In this document: piece by piece, positions 57,821 through 64,000 of the stretch
How positions within the stretch are numbered: position 1 is the stretch's first letter
How the letters are laid out: every line of letters starts with the position of its first letter
DNA from: JAHIVB01 sp964574705
Lineage (GTDB): Bacteria; Bacillota_I; Bacilli_A; Izemoplasmatales; Hujiaoplasmataceae
Length of the DNA stretch: 64,000 nt
Assembly: GCA_964574705.1 (NCBI GenBank)
Contig: CAZNOO010000009.1
Location: 1-64,000, forward strand
Direction of reading: 5' to 3'
Program-made: the position numbers and the translations under genes
Notes under the pieces: model-generated
The model's input: only the letters and a program-made list of their open reading frames with translations
Told to the model about the DNA's origin: nothing
Database searches by the model: none

Positions 57821-58885
57821 TTAGAATTCAATTTCTTGAATGAAAGCATCCGTTTCAGACTTGATGTCGATTTTCCAACCGCTCGATTGAACGGCAAGTC
57901 TTGCATTTTGACCTTTTTTTCCGATGGCAAGAGACAATTGGTCGTCAGCGACGATGGCAATCGCACTCTTCTCTTTTTGATTGATGATTACTGCGACTGT
58001 TTTAGCTGGTTGAATTGCATTAGAAACCAACTCTTCCGGTTTTTCACTGTATTTATAGATATCGATTTTTTCACCGTTCAATTGATCGATGACTTCTCTG
58101 ATACGACTACCATTTTTACCTAAGCATGCGCCGACGGGGTCGACTTTTGGATTATTGGAAGCAACACAGACTTTGCAGCGATCTCCAGGATCTCTTGCAA
58201 GTCCAATGATTTCGACAATCCCTTCCTGTAATTCAGGAATGGCATTTTCCATTAATCGTTTCACAAGGTTTCGATCGGTTCTGGATACATAAACCTTAGG
58301 CCCTTTTGTGGTTTGTTCGACCTTGGTGATGTAGACACGAACTTGGCTACCGACGATGAGGTCCGCTTCAAGCAAATCTCTAGCGGGTATTGAAGTTTCA
58401 GTATCGTATCCCAAATTGAGTGTAACGAAATCGTTGTTGATTTGAACGACTTCTGCAATCAACATTTCACCGGTTTTGTTTGTAAAAATTTCGAAATTGC
58501 GTTCTCTTTCAAGTTGTTTCAATCCTTGAGTCAAGATTTGTTTGGCGCTAGAAGCGGCCATTCTGCCAAAATCTTTTGGGGTGATTTTTTGTTCGATGAT
58601 ATCACCGACTCTTGAACTCTTTTTAAGTTCATGAGCTTCTTCCACAGTGATTTGGGTTCCTTTTTCAGCTTCTGGGTCAATTTCGTCGACGACGAGATAC
58701 GTTGCGACAATCATGATTTCAGCTCTTTCTTCATTGAAGATTACTTTGGCATTTTGTTGGCCATTGTAGTCTTTTTTGTAAGCGTTGAGTAATCCCTTGC
58801 CAAAAATATCAAGGATCTTTTCTTTTGCAATTCCTCTGTCTTCAGCGACTTGTTCAAGCGCTTTAAAAAAATCTTTACTAATCAT
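57821..58885 (-). CDS. nusA: Transcription termination/antitermination factor NusA
   Basis: Binds RNA polymerase and modulates pausing and intrinsic termination. The 354-residue short form, without C-terminal acidic repeats, has the N-terminal RNAP-binding domain (about 1-125), S1 (about 130-200: NKTGEMLIAEVVQIN ... VRVYITKVE), KH1 (RCKVCVASNNPKVDPVGACL with GKNGSRI) and KH2 (AIVADDQLSLAIGKKGQNAR). The SD is TAGGAGAAG. The operon leader contains an attenuator-like hairpin that NusA itself may control, as known in Bacillus subtilis. Confidence 0.97.
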   Translation of the reverse strand: MISKDFFKALEQVAEDRGIAKEKILDIFGKGLLNAYKKDYNGQQNAKVIFNEERAEIMIVATYLVVDEIDPEAEKGTQITVEEAHELKKSSRVGDIIEQKITPKDFGRMAASSAKQILTQGLKQLERERNFEIFTNKTGEMLIAEVVQINNDFVTLNLGYDTETSIPARDLLEADLIVGSQVRVYITKVEQTTKGPKVYVSRTDRNLVKRLMENAIPELQEGIVEIIGLARDPGDRCKVCVASNNPKVDPVGACLGKNGSRIREVIDQLNGEKIDIYKYSEKPEELVSNAIQPAKTVAVIINQKEKSAIAIVADDQLSLAIGKKGQNARLAVQSSGWKIDIKSETDAFIQEIEF

Positions 58886-58897
58886 CTTATTCTTCTC

Positions 58898-59335
58898 CTA
58901 AAATTTAATCGCTAGTCTTATTTTTTGTATATCAATTTTGCTAATGGTAACATTCTTTCCTTTGATTTGTAAAATAATCGAGTTGTCATAGGCTTCAAAG
59001 AGAACACCTTCCAAGGTTTGCTCGAAAGTCGTCACTTGAACATGGAAACCAAGGTGCTTTTTGATGTCTTTGTCCGTTCTCAGTTCTCTTTCCGCTCCAG
59101 GTGAGGAAACTTCTAAATAATACTCTTCTGGAATGGGATCAATCTGGTCAAGGTAGTCCGATAGATGTCTTGAGGCGACTTCGCAATCGTCAATCGATAT
59201 TTGATCGATTTCCTTGTCGATGTAGACTCTCAAAATATTTCGTTTGTCTTCTTTGACGTATTCTAATTCATAAAGCGTATATCCAATCGAGGACAGTTCA
59301 GCTATGACTTGTTCTTTTAGTTTTGCAAGATTCAT
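58898..59335 (-). CDS. rimP: Ribosome maturation factor RimP
   Basis: Assists early 30S maturation. The 145 residues have the two-domain fold: N-domain (LAKLKEQVIAELSSIGYTLYELEYVKE ... LRVYIDKEIDQISIDDCEVASRHLSDYLD), and YYLEVSSPGAERELRTDKDIK at the domain junction, then a small SH3-like C-domain. AAGGAGGA upstream is a strong SD. It is the first gene of the operon and lies after the leader hairpin. Confidence 0.96.
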   Translation of the reverse strand: MNLAKLKEQVIAELSSIGYTLYELEYVKEDKRNILRVYIDKEIDQISIDDCEVASRHLSDYLDQIDPIPEEYYLEVSSPGAERELRTDKDIKKHLGFHVQVTTFEQTLEGVLFEAYDNSIILQIKGKNVTISKIDIQKIRLAIKF

Positions 59336-59354
59336 TTAGTCCTCCTTAAGTCAT

Positions 59355-59381
59355 TAAAAAGAGAGGGTCCGACCCTCTCTT
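59355..59381 (-). promoter_or_regulatory. Attenuator-like leader terminator of the nusA operon
   Basis: In the leader between the promoter (59402-59430) and rimP, the minus-strand RNA has AAGAGAGGG, loop TCGGA, CCCTCTCTT, then only T5 before AATG. It is placed exactly where the NusA-dependent attenuator lies in Bacillus subtilis. The weak U-run fits a Nus-dependent terminator. It may also end the transcript of the upstream GNAT/TrmH genes. Confidence 0.7.
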
Positions 59382-59401
59382 AAGTACCTTTATGCAGAAA
59401 C

Positions 59402-59430
59402 ATTATACCATAGCTTTTATGATATTTCAA
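59402..59430 (-). promoter_or_regulatory. Promoter of the rimP-nusA-infB operon
   Basis: TTGAAA, 17 nt, TATAAT with TGG just before it (extended -10), on the minus strand. RNA starts near 59395, about 60 nt before rimP. Confidence 0.85.
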
Positions 59431-59446
59431 GAGTGAAAGAGCAAAT

Positions 59447-59743
59447 TCATTCTTTGTTCTGGGTTTTGACGTTAATAACAATATCTTGGTACTCTGGATA
59501 CTTTTTGAACCACGAAATCGCATAAGGACATTTCGCGACAATCAATCGTCCTCTGGCCTTGATTTCGAGGTATGCTAGTTTCATGAGGTGAGATGCAATT
59601 CCCTGCCCTCTCAAAGACTCGTCTACATAGACGTGATTGATATCTACTCGTTTTTCGTCCCTTGTTGGAAACGTGACTTCGGCGATTAAATTGTTGTTTT
59701 CGTCAAATGAGACGATGCGATTGGCTTCTGTGATATATTCCAC
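59447..59743 (-). CDS. Small GNAT-type N-acetyltransferase
   Basis: Compact acetyltransferase-like protein (about 98 residues) of the YidJ/YjdJ type. The core VYVDESLRGQGIASHLMKLA binds acetyl-CoA (R/Q-x-x-G-x-G/A), followed by RGRLIVAKCPYAISWFKKYPEY. The substrate is unknown. The ATG at 59752 has no SD at usable distance, whereas AAAGGATGA lies 5 nt before the GTG at 59743, which I prefer. It is translated right after the TrmH gene. Confidence 0.82.
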   Translation of the reverse strand: MEYITEANRIVSFDENNNLIAEVTFPTRDEKRVDINHVYVDESLRGQGIASHLMKLAYLEIKARGRLIVAKCPYAISWFKKYPEYQDIVINVKTQNKE

Positions 59744-59756
59744 TTTAGTCATCCTT

Positions 59757-60467
59757 TCATTTTGAATAATGATACATTAAAATAGACCCGGCTACGCCAA
59801 CGTTGAGCGATTCTGTATTTTCCATTTCAATCGTGACGAGACGTCCCGATAATGCCTGAATTTCTTCTCGAACGCCGTTTGCTTCATTGCCAAGAATAAT
59901 CGCTATCTTTCCTGAAATTGATCCTTCTTGCCGTAATGGCGTTCCATTTGAGACACTTGTTCCAATGTAGGTATATTCAGGATGATTCTCAATAAACAGT
60001 TGAAGGTTTTTTTCCGCCCAGCTGATTTTGAAGATTCCGCCCTGAGTGCTTCTCAACACTTTCGAATTGTAGATGTCGACTGAATTTTCAGAAATGACGG
60101 AATGAAATCCAAATGCAGCAGCACTTCTTAGTAAAGTACCTAGATTGCCGGGGTCTTGGATGCCGTCTAGAATCAAGATTCTTTCAGACCACTCCGGAAA
60201 GAGATCCATTTTACATAAGCCGATGACGCCTGGTGGCGTCGAGACGTCCGAAATCTTGTCCATGACTTCTGGGCTGACCGAAACGGTCTCTACCAAATAA
60301 CGCGCTTCTTCGTTGGTCGTGAAGACGGTTTTGCAACGACCTAAAAGAATCGCCTCTTGTACCATGTGTTCACCTTCGACGATGAATTCATGAAACTCCT
60401 GACGGTATTTCTTCTCTTTCAGTTTGACTAGATATTTGACAATTTCGTTTGTGAGCGAGGTTATCAT
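59757..60467 (-). CDS. TrmH/SpoU-family rRNA 2'-O-methyltransferase
   Basis: SPOUT methyltransferase of 236 residues. N-terminal substrate-binding part (ITSLTNEIVKYLVKLKEKKYR ... EFIVEGEHMVQEA), then the knot: ILDGIQDPGNLGTLLRSAAA (motif 1), IAIILGNEANGVREEI (motif 2) and IEMENTESLNVGVAGSILMY (motif 3). It probably acts on 23S rRNA or tRNA, target unknown. The promoter is an extended -10 only 15 nt from the ATG; GGTGAT is the SD. The GNAT gene follows. Confidence 0.93.
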   Translation of the reverse strand: MITSLTNEIVKYLVKLKEKKYRQEFHEFIVEGEHMVQEAILLGRCKTVFTTNEEARYLVETVSVSPEVMDKISDVSTPPGVIGLCKMDLFPEWSERILILDGIQDPGNLGTLLRSAAAFGFHSVISENSVDIYNSKVLRSTQGGIFKISWAEKNLQLFIENHPEYTYIGTSVSNGTPLRQEGSISGKIAIILGNEANGVREEIQALSGRLVTIEMENTESLNVGVAGSILMYHYSK

Positions 60468-60482
60468 TTTATCACCATTTTT

Positions 60483-60491
60483 ATTATATCA
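60483..60491 (-). promoter_or_regulatory. Extended -10 promoter of the TrmH gene
   Basis: Minus-strand TGATATAAT, 15 nt before the ATG. It overlaps the T-tail of the terminator of the giant gene. Confidence 0.55.
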
Positions 60492-60493
60492 TA

Positions 60494-60528
60494 AAGAAAA
60501 GAGGAAGCGAAGAAATTCACTTCCTCTT
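60494..60528 (-). terminator. Terminator after the giant repeat-protein gene
   Basis: Minus-strand AAGAGGAAG / CTTCCTCTT (with an inner TGAA / TTCG pair) followed by TTTCTTTA. It lies right after the stop of the 60545 gene. Confidence 0.82.
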
Positions 60529-60544
60529 GATTCAATTTTTGATT

Positions 60545-63500
60545 CTATTCTACTGGAGCATCATCAAAATAGGCGCCAAGTTGTTCGATAAAGTCTTTGA
60601 AAATAATGATTTGATCAATCTCGGCTTGAGTAACCAAATAAGGATCGTATCCGATAATGACGCCGGCTTGGCCGATGACATTACCAACGATGGTTTGCAA
60701 TTCAGTTACATGAATCGCTGTTGTAGAACCGTCATCAATCACTCCCATTGCATATTGTACATCGAAGAAGGCTCCAAAGATGGAAGCAATCAAGTCGTCT
60801 GGGTTGATGGTTGGATCCACTGCGACAGCTTCAATCAGGTTCGCAATTGCGACAGCTCTGATATAGTTTGATAATAGATCGTCCATTCCTCCAACTGAAT
60901 CTAAAGTTGCGATTTGGTCAAGGATGGTTTGCAATCTTGCTTCTGTCATATTGTCTAGGAAAGTTGAGAGTGTTGGAATTAAAGCAAGAGCATCGCTAAA
61001 GTATGCTTCAAAGATTCCTGTTAATGCGATTGCTTGTTGTTCTGAATCATCGAAAGCATTGATGTACTCATAGAGGAATGTTGAAATCATTTCCTGTAAT
61101 ATAGCTTCATCTGCTGCGTCAATGGTGTCAAATAGCAATCCTGAAATCGATGAAATATTGTGAACAAATGTTAGTAATTCAGCGGTTGTGAGTCCAGATA
61201 AGTCTCCACCGGATTGTGTGAAACCAATCAAAGTATTGATGACTTCTGGATCAATGTTGATTGCTAAATTCTCGATTTCGTCAAGGATCATCGTAAGTGA
61301 TGCTTTTGCCAAAATAACGTTGTTTGCGTCAGCAATGAAAGCGCCGAAAGCTAATAGCATTCTTGCTCTATTTTGTGCATCTGCGAGCATCCAAGTGACG
61401 TCTCCGACTCTATACTCTGCATTGTTAATCATGCCTTGATAATTGAACAGCGTATCTCTAGCATTGAGAATATAAATGTCAAGATAGTTTTCTCCATCAG
61501 GTGATAGCATGGCGAGTGCGTTTAGTTGTGAAACATAATTGTAGAAATTCGTCTCTGAATCATAAACAGCTTGATATGCATTGAGTGCAGGTCCGTAAAG
61601 GACTTGTTCTTCAAAATATAACGATTCCCACATGGAATTATAGGCATCAATATCAGGATCATTTCCAAATCCACCGTAACGATAAGCGAATAATAGTTCA
61701 TAGGTGTGGTAATCCCAACTCCATGATTGTTGACCTTCATTGAATACGTTCCAATATTGGTTTTGATAAATAAGCAAATTATGTGCTTCATTCCATGCTT
61801 GAGTAAGAAGAGCGTTAGCAGTTGGATCGAGAACGGTTAGGATTCCAGCAGTCATATCGGCTTCAAACTGAGCTAAATCAGCTTGGATAGCGATTAAATC
61901 GTCCTCAGCGTCTTGCAAATCGATTTCAAGGTCTGCGATTTCATCTAGAGGACTGTATCCACTCATCGCTTGATCGTATGCCATAATGAGGGCATCAACG
62001 ATATAACCAGCGAGTTGCTCTTTGGATAATGGAGAATGCAAAATCGAAAGAATCCATGCTTGTGCATCTTCCACAGATTCAATATTTCTTGCGGATAAAA
62101 TCATCTGTCCATATAGAAGAACTTTATAGAAAGCATCTTCTTCTGTTGTGTTGAACAATGTAATGAACATTGCGATTTGACTTTCAATTTGTGGTACGTC
62201 GCCTTCGAATCCAAACAACATATCAACGAGATCAACAAAATCTTGGTGAACATAAGTAAATGTCATATCAGCTTGAATGCTTTCTGGATCCATCAAGCAC
62301 TCAACTAAATACTTGCCAAGATTTTGAGCTTCATACAATGTAGCCATTTGAGCTTCTGTCAATGTCGATAAATCGTAATCCTTAATTTCGGCAGCGAGTA
62401 ATAACAATTCGGTGATATAACCAGCAAATAAGGCTTGGACATCGGCTAAATCGGTAAGATTTGGATTATATTCAGAAGTAACATCAAAGTAAAGAACAAG
62501 ATAAGATGCTATTAATGTTTGAATATCCAACGCTTCTTCTCCGACCAATGAGTCAATTAAAGCGGATACAGTAATAATGATTTCGGCGAAATTCTCAGTG
62601 GAACCACTTAAGAGTGGAATCGCATCGATAAACAGTTGAACTTTCGCTTCTGTGAGGCTGTCTAGTGTGTTCGATAGAATACCGACGGTCTCTTGAAGCA
62701 TTGGCCAGTATTTAGCAAAAGCATCATCAAACAGTGCGATTTGAGCAGCGACTTCTTCTACGGTTTTGCCTTCATTGGCCAATTGAATCGAAATCAAGTC
62801 AAAAGCGAGTGTCTTGATCTTTAATACATTTTCTGGTGTCATCAAATCGAACAATGCATTCAGAACCGTTGAAAGGTCTTCAGCATATCCAAGGATGGCA
62901 AGAGCGGATAAGTCAATGTCAGCGAACGGATCATAGGGTTCTTCAGTCATAAAGACTCTTGGTTTCATGGAACCCGTCAAAAGTTGGAACAGAATGTCGA
63001 AGGTTGCAGGGTCTGCACTAGCAACGACATGTTGAACTTCATTAATCAAAATCGTAATGACTTCTTCGATTAACAATTGATTATCTGCATCGTCCATATA
63101 AAGTAGGTAGTTTTCATACAGCGCGATTTGTGCGTTGATTCTGTCAATATCTTCTTGGAGAGAAGCAATCCACCATTGGTAGTCATATATGTTATAAAGT
63201 GTATTAACATAATTGCTTAATTGCATGTTAACTAGACTCATAAATGGCATATAGGCAGGATTGCCCATCATCGTCACCATAAGTGTCTTTAAAACTGAGT
63301 CTTGGTTAACATAATCTTCAATGGCATCTCTCATCGCGTCGACATAAGATTGTTGTTCTGTATTTAATTCATTGAAGAGTGCATAGAAATTATTGTACAT
63401 TTCCGTTGCCTGTTCTGGCATGCTGTCATTCAGGTATGTTAGATAGTTGGTCCATGAGTCGTGAAGGCCCATTACGGTCCAATAATCGATAACCCAAGTG

Positions 63501-64000
63501 CATTCATTGAATGTCTCATCCACTGCTCTTTGCAAATTGAAAAGTTCAACTTTAGCGTACCAATAATCCCAGGCAGCTTGACGAAGTTCAGGGGACAGCA
63601 ATGCAATTTGTGCACTAATCAGAGCTGTGATGTTATCGAGATCAATTTGAAGAAGTAACATGCTGGCTTCATAGTCAGCAATTTGATCAAGATAAAATTG
63701 CAACTCGTTGTTGTTATTGATGTCTTGATCAAGTTTAATCGTCAAGAAGTCGAATACATAACCAGCAATTTCTGAATTAGAGAATCCAAGCGTGCTAACA
63801 GCGGCAATCCAGTTTTGGAATTCTGTAAACGATTGAATTGTTTTAATTTGAATGCCGAAGTTCACAATGCTCTTAACTAAGTAATAGGTATCTTCTTCTG
63901 AAGTCATTGAGAAGAAATCCATTAACATTTGGATTTGGCCTTCAGCTTCCTCAGTTGTCATATAATATCCAAATAAATCTTGTACCAAAGCTAGAAAATC
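60545..64000 (-). CDS. Giant acidic helical repeat protein (N-terminus outside window)
   Basis: Open to the window edge, so at least 1151 residues and N-terminally incomplete; no true start is seen. I recognise no family. Two long tandem repeats of about 570-590 residues cover the visible part: DLFGYY (near 4) matches MLFGFE (590), WIAAVSTLGFSNSEIAGYV (60) matches WILSILHSPLSKEQLAGYI (645), LDSLTEAKVQLFIDAI (442) matches LDNMTEARLQTILDQI (1011), and FDVTSEY (501) matches FDVQYAM (1075). It is very acidic: the last 250 residues have about four Lys/Arg. Helices are rich in Leu, Ile, Ala, Asp and Glu; Trp/Tyr clusters sit mid-repeat. No sorting signal or transmembrane end is visible. A surface or secreted role is only inferred. 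Confidence 0.85.
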   Translation of the reverse strand, partial: DFLALVQDLFGYYMTTEEAEGQIQMLMDFFSMTSEEDTYYLVKSIVNFGIQIKTIQSFTEFQNWIAAVSTLGFSNSEIAGYVFDFLTIKLDQDINNNNELQFYLDQIADYEASMLLLQIDLDNITALISAQIALLSPELRQAAWDYWYAKVELFNLQRAVDETFNECTWVIDYWTVMGLHDSWTNYLTYLNDSMPEQATEMYNNFYALFNELNTEQQSYVDAMRDAIEDYVNQDSVLKTLMVTMMGNPAYMPFMSLVNMQLSNYVNTLYNIYDYQWWIASLQEDIDRINAQIALYENYLLYMDDADNQLLIEEVITILINEVQHVVASADPATFDILFQLLTGSMKPRVFMTEEPYDPFADIDLSALAILGYAEDLSTVLNALFDLMTPENVLKIKTLAFDLISIQLANEGKTVEEVAAQIALFDDAFAKYWPMLQETVGILSNTLDSLTEAKVQLFIDAIPLLSGSTENFAEIIITVSALIDSLVGEEALDIQTLIASYLVLYFDVTSEYNPNLTDLADVQALFAGYITELLLLAAEIKDYDLSTLTEAQMATLYEAQNLGKYLVECLMDPESIQADMTFTYVHQDFVDLVDMLFGFEGDVPQIESQIAMFITLFNTTEEDAFYKVLLYGQMILSARNIESVEDAQAWILSILHSPLSKEQLAGYIVDALIMAYDQAMSGYSPLDEIADLEIDLQDAEDDLIAIQADLAQFEADMTAGILTVLDPTANALLTQAWNEAHNLLIYQNQYWNVFNEGQQSWSWDYHTYELLFAYRYGGFGNDPDIDAYNSMWESLYFEEQVLYGPALNAYQAVYDSETNFYNYVSQLNALAMLSPDGENYLDIYILNARDTLFNYQGMINNAEYRVGDVTWMLADAQNRARMLLAFGAFIADANNVILAKASLTMILDEIENLAINIDPEVINTLIGFTQSGGDLSGLTTAELLTFVHNISSISGLLFDTIDAADEAILQEMISTFLYEYINAFDDSEQQAIALTGIFEAYFSDALALIPTLSTFLDNMTEARLQTILDQIATLDSVGGMDDLLSNYIRAVAIANLIEAVAVDPTINPDDLIASIFGAFFDVQYAMGVIDDGSTTAIHVTELQTIVGNVIGQAGVIIGYDPYLVTQAEIDQIIIFKDFIEQLGAYFDDAPVE

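Noticed and set aside
1..64000. Mobile elements, prophage, CRISPR arrays or defence islands
   Set aside because: No transposase, integrase, phage structural gene, Cas protein or regularly spaced short repeat is seen on either strand.

Overview
The window is a compact, AT-rich, gene-dense stretch of a low-GC Firmicutes/Mollicutes-type genome. I favour an Acholeplasma- or Izemoplasma-like member of the Mollicutes. The reasons are a tmRNA tag ending in a YAF-type sequence, short NusA and IF-2, two vitamin ECF S components that suggest auxotrophy, and many TTG or GTG starts behind good Shine-Dalgarno (SD) sites. UGA is a stop here: comFA and the glycerophosphodiesterase gene both end in TGA, and a complete RF2 is encoded, so the Mycoplasma code does not apply. 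I see no IS element, prophage, CRISPR array or rRNA. No gene-free stretch exceeds 300 bases; the two longest gaps hold a T-box and an FMN riboswitch. Almost everything lies on the minus strand; the exceptions are the GH13 gene, one membrane-protein gene, the ytqA/ytqB pair, an aldo/keto reductase and rnjA.

Layout by coordinate: trans-translation and RNA decay (ssrA, smpB, rnr), secG, eno, an unknown membrane gene and gpmI (1-6615); a Thermotoga-type maltosyltransferase (6756-8834); folT, ung, a 58-residue Cys-containing membrane peptide and pgcA (8882-12175); a nitroreductase, a psuK-like kinase and a glycerophosphodiesterase (12286-14459); an FMN-riboswitch operon of ribU plus a CxxC lipoprotein (15397-16650); a cyclase-family enzyme coupled to a lipoprotein (16675-18055); the glycogen operon glgP, glgD-glgA fusion, glgC, glgB, preceded by recX, yitT, prfB and secA (18145-31397); hpf, a shortened comFC and comFA (31507-33776); leuS under a leucine T-box (33826-36522); envelope genes, ytqA/ytqB, a LemA-like gene, metK, a degenerate HD-GYP-like protein, pgpA, fmt and priA (36531-46170); an aldo/keto reductase, a DUF1361 protein and rnjA; a GPH sugar transporter with an exonuclease, and uvrC (50690-54954); the translation/transcription operon rimP-nusA-ylxR-ylxQ-infB-rbfA with an attenuator-like leader (55047-59430); a GNAT and a TrmH methylase; and the C-terminal part of a giant acidic repeat protein running off the right edge (60545-64000).

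Carbon storage is the main metabolic theme. PgcA links glucose-6-P to glucose-1-P. GlgC with the GlgD module makes ADP-glucose, the GlgA module and GlgB build glycogen, GlgP releases glucose-1-P, and the maltosyltransferase can reshuffle maltodextrins. Eno and GpmI supply lower glycolysis.

The observations I find most unusual are the GlgD-GlgA fusion, the giant protein built of two repeats of about 580 residues, a recurrent promoter layout in which an extended -10 box lies only 15-18 nt from the start codon so that the mRNA would begin at the SD, the leader hairpin of the nusA operon, and a CxxC lipoprotein inside an FMN-riboswitch operon. All promoter, terminator and riboswitch calls are by eye.
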